This document shows, in pieces, positions 24,334 through 32,545 of a DNA stretch of 64,000 nt. Below the pieces are notes generated by a model. The model had not been told where the DNA came from, made no database searches, and worked only from the letters and a program-made list of their open reading frames with translations. The first letter of the stretch is position 1, and every line of letters starts with the position of its first letter. This DNA is from Salmonirosea aquatica (GTDB lineage: Bacteria; Bacteroidota; Bacteroidia; Cytophagales; Spirosomataceae). The stretch is from positions 4,686,501-4,750,500 of the forward strand of contig NZ_WHLY01000002.1 of the NCBI RefSeq assembly GCF_009296315.1. Reading direction: 5' to 3'. Made by a program: the position numbers and the translations under genes.

Positions 24334-26178
24334 ATGAAAAGAATCTTTACCCTTGTCCTGTTGCTGGCTTCGTTTGGCGCATTTGCTCAGTTTGTGAATG
24401 GCGGCTTTACACCTGTGAGTACAGCGCCAAGAACACAAGATCAATCCCATATGACCTCGGATGGGACGGGCGGATACGTCATGGTTTGGCGTGACCTTCG
24501 TGATGACCCCCAAAATTACAACAATGGCGATATTTACATTCAACGGTTCGATGCCAACGGAAATATGCTGTGGGCAAACAATGGCTTGGCTGTCTGTACC
24601 GCAGTCGAAACTCAGGATAACCCACAGGTGGTGCTTTGCAAGACGTCCACGACCCAGCCTCGTATTTTGGTGATTTGGCAGGATTACAGGGCCAAAGTGG
24701 GAAATACAAGTTATACTAAAATTTTCTGCCAAGCTTACGACCTTAACGGCAACCCGCAATACGCCGCTAATGGCGTGGAAATTGCCGACTGCAATGGGGT
24801 GAGCTTCATTAGCCCAAAGGCAATCTCTGCGCTGGATGGAAGCCGGGTTTTATTTGTATACAATCGTCGAAATAGCCCCGATAATAATTCTAATTATTAC
24901 GTTCAGGCGGCCAATCCAGATAACGGAACCCAACTTTTCACCGGAAACGGAACGCTGCTTGGCTCGGGAATTACCAGCGGCTCTCCTTCTTACCTACCCT
25001 CAGCATTAATTGATAGCCAAAACATACAAATCGTCTGGGGATTTTATAATAGCCTAGGCAACGGTTATGGCAACCATCTGTACGCGCAACGCATCAATCC
25101 TAGTAACGGTGCAAAAGTATGGCCGACTGCTCTTGTAGTTACCAACAGCTACGATGCGAGTAGTTTCGATGTTAAGAATGACATTGTGTGCTGGTCGGAC
25201 AACCGCAATTATCAAAACAACGGAATATCAAATAATGACCTGTTTGCTCAGAAAATCAATGCCAATGGTACTTTGGCTTGGGCTGCAAATGGCAAAACGG
25301 TGTTTGTAGGGCCAGGGCATCAAACATTACCAAAGATAAGCCTGAATGCTTTTAAAGAATCACTCATCACTTGGGAAGATGGCTTGCCAGAATTGAAATC
25401 TCAGAAACTTGATAGTCTTGGAAATAGGCTTTTCCAAGCTGATGGTATGATCGTGACTTCGCAAGGTACTGGAAGTGGCTATCCCGAAATTGTGGAGCAG
25501 CCTGATGGCGGAGCTGTCATCACGTCTGTGGCCGAATTTACGAAACTCTATGTTCAAAGATTGAGTCGTGACGGGAGACTACTTTGGGGCTACAATGGAC
25601 ATATTCTTGGCCCCCTTCCCAGCAATATATTTACTGGAGGCTACCTAAAGGCTTTCCCGCTGCTCAATGGAGGGGCAGTCATTGGGTTAAGTGGTGCTTA
25701 CAATATCTACTCCGCCAAACTGAATTACTGCGAAACCCCGCCCACTGCTCCCAACGTGGCCACGCAGTACGTCGAACTCAACGCCACCGCCACCCTCACG
25801 GCTACGGGTTGCAGCGGCGTCGTCAACTGGTACGACACTGACCACCAGCAAGGTGTCATCGTCGGTACGGGCCCTACCTTCAGTTTCACAGCCAACGCTA
25901 CGGCTACCTACTACGCCGAATGCGTGCTGGATCAGTGCGCCAGTCTCACCACCGGGGCCGGACAAGCCCGCGTCATCATCCGCTCGGTGCAGTCCGGCGC
26001 GTGGAACCAGGCCAGTACCTGGAACTGCGCCTGTGTTCCGGAAGCCTTAGATAAGGTCGTCGTCATGCCCGGCCACAACGTCACGCTGCCCGATAACTAC
26101 ACCGCCCACGCCCGCGAACTTCGGCAGGAGGGGACGTTGCAGAATAGTGCGAACTCGGTGCTACGGTTGAATGAGTAA
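24334..26178 (+). CDS. Secreted beta-propeller-like protein, tandem paralog 1
   Basis: This 614-residue protein has a signal peptide (cleavage after FGAFAQ). Residues about 20-470 contain seven or eight imperfect repeats of about 50-60 residues with the pattern hydrophobic-W-x-D ... (Y/F)xQ(R/K)(F/I)(D/N)xxGxxxWxxNG, as in GGYVMVWRDLRD, IYIQRFDANGNMLWANNG and LFAQKINANGTLAWAANG. This suggests a beta-propeller (inference from the repeat pattern). An Ig-like domain follows (ATLTATGCSGVVNWYDTDH), then a G8-like cysteine-containing end (SGAWNQASTWNCACVPEALD). No canonical type IX C-terminal signal is seen. The GC content jumps at the Ig-like domain. Function unknown; a surface or extracellular protein is likely. 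Confidence 0.75.
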   Translation: MKRIFTLVLLLASFGAFAQFVNGGFTPVSTAPRTQDQSHMTSDGTGGYVMVWRDLRDDPQNYNNGDIYIQRFDANGNMLWANNGLAVCTAVETQDNPQVVLCKTSTTQPRILVIWQDYRAKVGNTSYTKIFCQAYDLNGNPQYAANGVEIADCNGVSFISPKAISALDGSRVLFVYNRRNSPDNNSNYYVQAANPDNGTQLFTGNGTLLGSGITSGSPSYLPSALIDSQNIQIVWGFYNSLGNGYGNHLYAQRINPSNGAKVWPTALVVTNSYDASSFDVKNDIVCWSDNRNYQNNGISNNDLFAQKINANGTLAWAANGKTVFVGPGHQTLPKISLNAFKESLITWEDGLPELKSQKLDSLGNRLFQADGMIVTSQGTGSGYPEIVEQPDGGAVITSVAEFTKLYVQRLSRDGRLLWGYNGHILGPLPSNIFTGGYLKAFPLLNGGAVIGLSGAYNIYSAKLNYCETPPTAPNVATQYVELNATATLTATGCSGVVNWYDTDHQQGVIVGTGPTFSFTANATATYYAECVLDQCASLTTGAGQARVIIRSVQSGAWNQASTWNCACVPEALDKVVVMPGHNVTLPDNYTAHARELRQEGTLQNSANSVLRLNE

Positions 26179-26274
26179 GTATAAGTCTTATCATTCATCA
26201 TTAGAAGTGCCGCCTCTCCGGGGCTAATATTAAAAGTCTATTTTCAGTCTGAAGTGATAACCCTACCTCATTTT

Positions 26275-28131
26275 ATGAAAAGAATTCTTACCCTCGTCCT
26301 GCTGCTGGCTTCGTTTGGCGCATTTGCCCAGTTTGTGAATGGTGGCTTCACGCCGGTGAGTACAGCCGTAAACGAACAGCAAGAATCCGCCATCACATCC
26401 GATGGCACGGGCGGCTACGTAATGGCCTGGCGGGACAGAAGAAAAGGAACGGGATCTGCCGATTCGAGCGACATCTACGTACAGCGCTTCGATGGGAACG
26501 GCAATATGCTATGGGCAACTAATGGAATTCCTGCTTGTACGGCTCCCAATGTTCAGCAACTTCCCAAAGTAGTGCTGTGCAAAACCTCCACCAATCAGCC
26601 CCGCATTATGGTGGTGTGGCAAGATTACCGTGCCAAAGTAGGAACTACGACTTATACTAAAATTTTCTGCCAAGCTTTCGACCTCAACGGCAACCCACAG
26701 TATGCCACCAATGGAGTTGAAGTAGCCGATTGCAACGGGACTAATAACATATATCCCGACGCCGTTCCGGCCCTGAATGGAAGCCGGGTGGTTTTTGCCT
26801 ACAACCGGCGGTACGACCCGGACGCCTATGGCAATTATTTTGTGCAAGCCATCAATCCTGACAACGGAACGACGCTGTTTACTGGCAACGGAACGCGATT
26901 GGCTTCGGGTATCGATATGTTTAGCCGGGCTATCCTCTTATCAGAACTTGAAGGTACTCAGCACATACAAGTTGCATGGGCAATGTTAGGTGCTTCTAAT
27001 ACCCCCGGGATTTTCGCCCAGCGCATCAATCCGAGCAACGGCAGCAAGGTATGGGCTGCCAACCTGGCCATTCAGGCATCGGGCTACGGGGCCACTTCGT
27101 TCGAGCTGAAAGGGGACATCGTGGCGTGGTCGCAGGAGAAGGTCAACAGCCAGACCGGCACCGACATATTCGCCCAGAAGCTCAATGCTGACGGAACCGC
27201 CGCCTGGACTACGCAGGGGGCCGCTGTTTACGTCGGGCCGGGTACCCAATCTGCTCCCAAAATAAGCCGGAACGCCTTTGGCGAAACCTTCATCACCTGG
27301 AATAATCTGTATTCCCAGGGAAATAGCCAATACGAATTATTCGTCCAGAAACTTGATCCATTCGGAAACCGGCTTTTCGGAACCGACGGCCAATTACTCA
27401 GCTCCAATACGGGAAATCGTCTTCCTAATGTCTTAGAGCAGCCCGACGGGGGAACAATCAGTATATCCATGACTGGTTCAAATCAAAATCGTCTTTTAGT
27501 GCATCGGCTCAGCCGGGACGGACGTCGGCTTTGGGGCTTCAACGGTCGCGAAATTGGCTCGGCTATTGGTGGATATATCTGGAATGGTGTACTGCCTCTG
27601 TCGCTTTCGGGAGGCGGGGCGGTCATCGGTTTTAATACCTCTTTCGGAGGTGACAACGTTTACGCGGGCAAATTCAACTTCTGCGAAACGCCGCCCGCCG
27701 CCCCCGCCGTGGCCACGCAGTACGTCGAGCTGGGAGCCACCGCCACTCTGACGGCCACGGGCTGCAATGGCACCGTCAACTGGTACGACACCAATCATCA
27801 GCAGGGCGTCATCGTCGGCACTGGGCCGACATTCAGCTTCACGGCCAACGCCACGGCCACCTACTATGCCGAGTGCGTCCTCGATCAGTGCGCCAGCCTC
27901 ACGACCGGGGCCGGGCAGGCCCGTGTCATCATCCGCTCGGTGCAGTCAGGTGCTTGGGATCAACCCGCCACCTGGAACTGCAACTGCATCCCCGAAGCCC
28001 TCGACCAGGTGGTGGTTATGCCCGGCCACAGCGTGACGCTCCCTACCAGCTACACCGCCCACGCCCGCGAACTGCGGCAGGAGGGGACGCTGCAAAACAG
28101 TGCTAACTCGGAGCTGCGGCTGAGTTATTGA
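26275..28131 (+). CDS. Secreted beta-propeller-like protein, tandem paralog 2
   Basis: This 618-residue paralog of the preceding gene lies 96 bases downstream in the same orientation. The signal peptide and first 30 residues are almost identical (MKRILTLVLLLASFGAFAQ, then FVNGGFTPVSTA). The propeller-like repeats are clearly diverged, with different loops, while the Ig-like plus G8-like C-terminus is again nearly identical in protein but carries many synonymous changes. Repeat units include DIYVQRFDGNGNMLWATNG, IFAQRINPSNGSKVWA and LLVHRLSRDGRRLWGFNG. The pattern fits ligand-binding repeats diversifying on a conserved tail. It contains the only GGTACC between 19.46 and 30.65 kb (27241). Confidence 0.75.
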   Translation: MKRILTLVLLLASFGAFAQFVNGGFTPVSTAVNEQQESAITSDGTGGYVMAWRDRRKGTGSADSSDIYVQRFDGNGNMLWATNGIPACTAPNVQQLPKVVLCKTSTNQPRIMVVWQDYRAKVGTTTYTKIFCQAFDLNGNPQYATNGVEVADCNGTNNIYPDAVPALNGSRVVFAYNRRYDPDAYGNYFVQAINPDNGTTLFTGNGTRLASGIDMFSRAILLSELEGTQHIQVAWAMLGASNTPGIFAQRINPSNGSKVWAANLAIQASGYGATSFELKGDIVAWSQEKVNSQTGTDIFAQKLNADGTAAWTTQGAAVYVGPGTQSAPKISRNAFGETFITWNNLYSQGNSQYELFVQKLDPFGNRLFGTDGQLLSSNTGNRLPNVLEQPDGGTISISMTGSNQNRLLVHRLSRDGRRLWGFNGREIGSAIGGYIWNGVLPLSLSGGGAVIGFNTSFGGDNVYAGKFNFCETPPAAPAVATQYVELGATATLTATGCNGTVNWYDTNHQQGVIVGTGPTFSFTANATATYYAECVLDQCASLTTGAGQARVIIRSVQSGAWDQPATWNCNCIPEALDQVVVMPGHSVTLPTSYTAHARELRQEGTLQNSANSELRLSY

Positions 28132-28184
28132 TAAGGCCGAAAATCATTATTAGAATGAACTAAGCGAGGTTTTACACCCTATTT

Positions 28185-29729
28185 ATGAAAAAAATATCTC
28201 TCCATTCGGTTAGCTTACTAGTCTTACTGGTGTTATCACTGATTAATTGCAAGAAAAACAAGGAGCCTTCACCCGCAGGTTCCGGGACAAGCAATCCTGC
28301 CCCAACCATCACTTCGTTTAGCCCCACTTCCGGTAGCGCGGGCATGAGGGTGGTTATCGTGGGTACGGGGTTTTCGACTATCCTTTCCAATAATAAAGTG
28401 AGGTTCGGGAACACGGAGGCTCCGCTGGATTCGGCTACCGCCAAGCGACTGGTAACGCGTGTGCCTAAGGACATTGCTACGGGCAAAATCACAGTAGAAG
28501 TGGGAGGAAAGTTAGCTACGACTGCCACCGACTTCACAGTGCAGCATGTTCCTGCCGCTTTTACGGGTACAGGCGGAGTGGGTGGCACGGCCAATGTTGC
28601 TTCGGACGTGACCATTTCGTCGGCAAAGGCGGCTTCCACCATTGAAAAGGAGGGGAGCAACAGCATCATTCAGCATGGTCATATCTGGAGTCTCAACCGG
28701 GCGCAGCCGACCCTGGAAGGCTTCGATTCAGTCACCGAAGGCAAATCAGAACTGGGGCTTCTGCCCGTCAATACGGTTTTCCCGTATACGTTCAGCAGCG
28801 AGTTGAAGACGCTCGAACCCGGCACGGCCTACTATGTGCGCGCCTACGCCATCACTAGCCAGGGAACTACTTACGGTCCAGTCACCCAGATACAGACTAA
28901 AAAGCCCTGTTTGCTAACGTCCGTGACAGAGGGGGGGAGGGATTATCAAACCCTAGAATACGATAGCAAAGGCCGGATCACGGTGTTGAACAATCCGTCG
29001 AGCTACACCAGCAAATTCACCTACGACGCGGAGGGGCAGCTCGAAGGGTACTATTCAAAAGTGGGGGATTCCTTCACTAACGAGTCCTACGCTTACGCCG
29101 GGGGGAGGCTGAGCAGATTAGAGCGCACGAGCAGCTATTTTAACAAAGTTACCAGAACCTACGACTACGATGGCCAGGGAAAATTAGCCAAAAAGGTAGA
29201 AACATCGGCTGAAAACCGAGTAGAGTGGACTTACGAACAGGGCGTCTTAAAGTCAATCGTTTCCACCTCGGGCGGGAAGCCCGCTGGCGTGTATACGGTG
29301 AGCGACGGCCTGCTCACTCGAAGGGATGATGGAAAAGGAACGGTACAAACCTACGCTTACGATGCATTGGGAAATTTGACAAAAACCGAAATCTTCACGA
29401 ACGGGAAACGAACCGCATGGTTCGAGTCCAAATACGACAGCAAACCTAATGTCGGCATGGCCTTTTTCCCTTTAAAGGGTTGGCTTCCCGAACAGGTTCG
29501 CGAGGGAAACTTCTTTTTTCTCCTGTCTGGGGGAAAATCGGCGAACAATGTGACGGAGGAGTCCTCCAACCAGTACGATACGAAGGGAGTACTCACCACT
29601 AGAACGGACCGCATTATCTACACCTATAAAGGGGAACGATTGACCGGACGGACCTATACTGTTTTCATACCGGACGTAAAACCCTCTCTCCGTGTTTATG
29701 TATACAACTATTCGGGCGATTGTAATTGA
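28185..29729 (+). CDS. IPT/TIG-domain lipoprotein with YD-like repeats
   Basis: This 514-residue lipoprotein has a signal ending in SLINC (Cys22). Residues about 37-125 form an IPT/TIG immunoglobulin-like domain (APTITSFSPTSGSAGMRVVI, VRFGNTEA). About 130-240 resembles a fibronectin-III-like module (LEPGTAYYVRAYAITSQGTTYGP). From about 250 on there are loosely repeated YD/RHS-like strands (LEYDSKGRITVLNN, FTYDAEGQLEGYY, YDYDGQGKLAKK, YAYDALGNLTKTE). It is probably displayed at the outer membrane as a binding protein. It follows paralog 2 by 53 bases and likely belongs to the same surface locus. The exact function is unknown. Confidence 0.75.
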   Translation: MKKISLHSVSLLVLLVLSLINCKKNKEPSPAGSGTSNPAPTITSFSPTSGSAGMRVVIVGTGFSTILSNNKVRFGNTEAPLDSATAKRLVTRVPKDIATGKITVEVGGKLATTATDFTVQHVPAAFTGTGGVGGTANVASDVTISSAKAASTIEKEGSNSIIQHGHIWSLNRAQPTLEGFDSVTEGKSELGLLPVNTVFPYTFSSELKTLEPGTAYYVRAYAITSQGTTYGPVTQIQTKKPCLLTSVTEGGRDYQTLEYDSKGRITVLNNPSSYTSKFTYDAEGQLEGYYSKVGDSFTNESYAYAGGRLSRLERTSSYFNKVTRTYDYDGQGKLAKKVETSAENRVEWTYEQGVLKSIVSTSGGKPAGVYTVSDGLLTRRDDGKGTVQTYAYDALGNLTKTEIFTNGKRTAWFESKYDSKPNVGMAFFPLKGWLPEQVREGNFFFLLSGGKSANNVTEESSNQYDTKGVLTTRTDRIIYTYKGERLTGRTYTVFIPDVKPSLRVYVYNYSGDCN

Positions 29730-29770
29730 TTGACAACTTTTCACCTACTTCTAAAAAACCTAATTCTCCA

Positions 29771-30457
29771 ATGAAAAAGAACCTGATTACTTTCGCTGTC
29801 TTTGCGTTTTCCGTCTTATTGATGAGCGGATGTAAGAAAAAAAATCTCGATGTAGGTTTTGCTCCTGAAATCCAGAAGATTGTTCCTCAAAACGTCGTCG
29901 ATGACTTGCGTGCTCGGGGAATGACTATCAACGAGGGGCAAAAACCGCCCACCATAGAGGGGGTGTACCTAGCGTCCCCCTACGAGCTCCTCAGCCCTTA
30001 CGCTCCGGAAGACTCTTATGAAAAAGGCAAAATCATCACGGGCTATCTGTATCGGTTTACCGGACAGAGTGACGACAAAAAGAAAGTTCAGGTGAACTAC
30101 AAGCGTGACGGGGACGTGGACGCGGGCGGCGGATTAGGTTCCTTCGTGTCGGGAAATGGCAACAAGTTCACCGTTTTTGCAGAAGTCCAAGGAACGGTCA
30201 GCGGGGTTAATTACACTAGTCTAGATGTATTTTCGGGTGAAATCACGCCCAATGGAATTGCTGATTTTCAGCATACTTTTTACATCGTCGAAAAGAGTGA
30301 AAGCGATGGTCCGAATGCAGAACTAATACCCGTTAACTCGGGGCGCGTGTGGTTTGACAACGACCGCATAGCCGAGAAAGTCAGCAAGTACAGACTGGCT
30401 GTACCTGAGAAAAGCAAGGATATTTACACAGGTTCATTAGTGGGAAATAATCAGTGA
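29771..30457 (+). CDS. Hypothetical lipoprotein
   Basis: This 228-residue protein starts at ATG 29771; the upstream in-frame ATG at 29726 would delay the signal sequence. It has a lipoprotein signal with lipobox LMSGC (Cys20) followed by a lysine run (KKKN). The mature protein looks beta-rich, with IITGYLYRFTGQ, KVQVNYKRDGD and SGEITPNGIADFQHTFYIVEK strands. I do not recognise the family; the overall composition resembles short Bacteroidota lipoproteins encoded next to TIG/FN3 lipoproteins. It sits 41 bases after the IPT lipoprotein gene and probably shares its transcript and location. Confidence 0.65.
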   Translation: MKKNLITFAVFAFSVLLMSGCKKKNLDVGFAPEIQKIVPQNVVDDLRARGMTINEGQKPPTIEGVYLASPYELLSPYAPEDSYEKGKIITGYLYRFTGQSDDKKKVQVNYKRDGDVDAGGGLGSFVSGNGNKFTVFAEVQGTVSGVNYTSLDVFSGEITPNGIADFQHTFYIVEKSESDGPNAELIPVNSGRVWFDNDRIAEKVSKYRLAVPEKSKDIYTGSLVGNNQ

Positions 30458-30523
30458 GCTAACAATAAGCTTTAAATCAATTTCAGTCTTAATAATATCC
30501 ACACCTATCCACACGATTAACCC

Positions 30524-30553
30524 GCACGGCTGGGCCAGGTAGGTTCAGCCGCG
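30524..30553. terminator. Possible hairpin after the lipoprotein genes
   Basis: A GC-rich stem (CGGCTG at 30527-30532 pairing with CAGCCG at 30546-30551, plus two outer pairs) lies 70 bases after the lipoprotein stop. There is no clear T-run, so it is a weak terminator call. Confidence 0.3.
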
Positions 30554-30638
30554 CTGTTATGTCTATCCTTACTAAATCATGGTATGATTCCCACGCCTAA
30601 ACCAAAATTCTTGTAATATTGGTAAAAAGATCGTGTGT

Positions 30639-31301
30639 ATGGCCTCAGGTACCCCTTCCAAAACTGCACTCGTCATTGGCGCGACCGGACTTATAGGAAA
30701 ACAGCTAGTCGGTGAGCTCCTAAACTCTGACCGCTATCAGGAGGTACGGGTGTTGGTGCGCAAGTCGCTGCGCATACCCAACCCCAAACTCGTGGAGGTA
30801 CTGTACAACTTTGCCCAGCCGGATGCTTCGCAAGTAGTAAGTGATGACGTGTACTGTTGCCTGGGTACCACCATGAAGCAGGCCGGATCAAAAGAAGCTT
30901 TCTACGCCGTCGATTATGAATATCCGCTACAGACGGCCCGTTTCGCGCGACAGAACGGTGCTGCGCAGTACCTGATCGTGAGTTCGATGGGAGCTAATCC
31001 AAAGTCGATATTTTTTTATAATCGTGTGAAGGGAGAAGTGGAGCAATCTCTGAGGGCGGTGGGTTTCGCCAGCCTGCATATTTTCCGGCCTTCCCTGTTG
31101 CTGGGGAATCGCGGGGAACAAAGGACCGGCGAAAAAATAGGGGAAACCGTGATGCGGTTATTTAATCCCGTCATGGTAGGTTCGCTTAAGAAGTACCGGG
31201 CCATTGATTCGGCGAAGGTAGCCAAAGCCATGCTTGCCTTTGCCAGCCAGGAGCAATCGGGTGTTTTTGTGCATGAGTCGGACGAATTACAAGCTTACTG
31301 A
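30639..31301 (+). CDS. NAD(P)H-binding atypical SDR protein (HTATIP2-like)
   Basis: This 220-residue Rossmann protein has the nucleotide-binding motif VIGATGLIGKQLVGELL near residues 10-26. The chosen ATG is at 30639; a GTG two codons earlier is possible. Downstream segments DVYCCLGTTMKQAGSKEAF, YLIVSSMGANPKS (family serine) and SIFFYNRVKGEVEQSL (Tyr-x3-Lys-like YNRVK) match the atypical extended SDR group that includes HTATIP2/CC3. It is probably a redox sensor or quinone/NADPH oxidoreductase; the substrate is unknown. The next gene, an acetyltransferase, starts one base after its stop, so the two are co-translated. Confidence 0.85.
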   Translation: MASGTPSKTALVIGATGLIGKQLVGELLNSDRYQEVRVLVRKSLRIPNPKLVEVLYNFAQPDASQVVSDDVYCCLGTTMKQAGSKEAFYAVDYEYPLQTARFARQNGAAQYLIVSSMGANPKSIFFYNRVKGEVEQSLRAVGFASLHIFRPSLLLGNRGEQRTGEKIGETVMRLFNPVMVGSLKKYRAIDSAKVAKAMLAFASQEQSGVFVHESDELQAY

Positions 31302-31302
31302 C

Positions 31303-31734
31303 ATGGAAGAAATCCTGATTCGCCCCGCCTGCCCGGCCGATGTCGAAGTCCTGTATACCATGCTGTGCGATCTGGAAAACGAAATGCTTGACAAAGAACA
31401 TTTTGTAAAGATTTTCCTGAAAAATCTGGAAAACCAAAACGTGAGTTACTTCATCGCTGAGCTGGATCGACAGTCTGTGGGCATGGCCAGTTGCCATGTA
31501 CAGCTATTGCTGCATCATGCCGCGCCCGTGGGGGAAATCCAGGAAATGTACGTAAAGCCCGAACTTCGCTCCCAAGGCATCGGACAGCGCTTGGTTGAGG
31601 CGGTCAAAACGTTTTCCCATCAGCGGGGAGCCGACCAGCTTGAAGTGACCTCCAATCAAATCCGGAGGGATACCCATCGGTTTTATGAACGGGAAGGCTT
31701 TATCAAATCGCATGTGAAGCTGGTTAGGAAATGA
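31303..31734 (+). CDS. GNAT family N-acetyltransferase
   Basis: This 143-residue acetyltransferase uses ATG 31303, one base after the SDR stop; a longer frame would overlap that gene. GNAT motifs are visible: the N-terminal IRPACPADVEVLYTML, the central EIQEMYVKPELRSQGIGQRLV with the acetyl-CoA pyrophosphate loop Q/RxxGxG/A (RSQGIG) near residue 92, and the C-terminal THRFYEREGFIKSHVKL. It transfers an acetyl group from acetyl-CoA to an unidentified amine. No signal peptide, so cytoplasmic. Confidence 0.87.
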   Translation: MEEILIRPACPADVEVLYTMLCDLENEMLDKEHFVKIFLKNLENQNVSYFIAELDRQSVGMASCHVQLLLHHAAPVGEIQEMYVKPELRSQGIGQRLVEAVKTFSHQRGADQLEVTSNQIRRDTHRFYEREGFIKSHVKLVRK

Positions 31735-31880
31735 GGTACCTGATTTCGATCGGAAAGGTGGGGATATAGCAGCAGGGTACCCTGGATGGTAAGTGCCGAG
31801 GATGGTACCTACACAAAAAAGGATACCTCAAAATGAAGTACCCTTTCCAACTACCCTAAACCTTCAACTAACTATGGTCT

Positions 31881-32303
31881 TTAATATCTCCGTTGGGCGA
31901 GGCGATCCCGTTCGCGTTGCGAATCAATACTCTCGTACCGAATCCCTTTGATCAGATTCTGCAGATCGTTGCTGAGTTCACGGGTTTCGCGGCGGGTCAG
32001 ATCTCGGTTGGCTAGGTAACGCCGCTCTTTGGCATCGATGCGATCATACTCATTCAGCAGTCGGATGGCTTCACGGGAAGTCAGGGTACCCCTGGCAATT
32101 CCATCGGCAATCCGGGTGCGGGCTTCACGCTGCAGATCATTGAGCATCTGGGCTTCCTGACGATCGTTGGCCGGAAGGCGGGCCTCATTTCGGTTTGAGT
32201 TGGGATAATCCCGGCGACCCGTATCGTATTTGCCATATCCCTGGGCAAATGAACCGGCGGAAAGAAGAAAAACGAAGGCGGCGGCAATCAGTGATTTTTT
32301 CAT
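31881..32303 (-). CDS. Small secreted Arg/Asp-rich helical protein
   Basis: This 140-residue protein has a signal peptide (FVFLLSAGSFAQ). The mature part is very rich in Arg, Asp, Glu and Asn and mostly helical (EAQMLNDLQREARTRIADG, LTSREAIRLLNEYDRIDAKE), ending QRERDRLAQRRY. I do not recognise a characterised family; similar highly charged periplasmic proteins occur widely in Cytophagales. It converges with the acetyltransferase gene across 146 bases that hold three GGTACC sites. Confidence 0.65.
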   Translation of the reverse strand: MKKSLIAAAFVFLLSAGSFAQGYGKYDTGRRDYPNSNRNEARLPANDRQEAQMLNDLQREARTRIADGIARGTLTSREAIRLLNEYDRIDAKERRYLANRDLTRRETRELSNDLQNLIKGIRYESIDSQRERDRLAQRRY

Positions 32304-32499
32304 GGCTCTCTATATTTTTTTGGGTTACGAGGGTTAGAGAACCGGGTGGGGATGTAGTTTAAAACCGCATTTGTTAATGAATGTTAACAAGGGTCCGGTG
32401 GTAGCAAAGAGGTACTTAAGAGGCAAAGCAGGGTACCCCGTGGCGCGCAAAGTTTTTTCAGATCAGAGGGTAGGGAATCAGTTGAGCCTTATTTCCCCT

Positions 32500-32545
32500 A
32501 ACTGTCAACTGTCAACTGTCAACTGTCAACTGTCAACTGTCAACT
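32500..32545. repeat. Tandem heptanucleotide repeat (six copies of AACTGTC)
   Basis: Six perfect copies of the 7-base unit AACTGTC run from 32500 to 32541, followed by a partial AACTC. The array spans the stop codon of the acyltransferase gene on the opposite strand (that gene's last residues, LTVDS, come from the repeat). Perfect short tandem arrays like this change copy number by replication slippage. Confidence 0.95.

Noticed and set aside
26168-26197. Hairpin overlapping the stop codon of the first propeller gene
   Set aside because: The seven-base AT-rich stem has no T-run; it may be chance.
32500-32545. Possible CRISPR array
   Set aside because: The units are seven bases, directly joined, with no spacers and no cas genes nearby.
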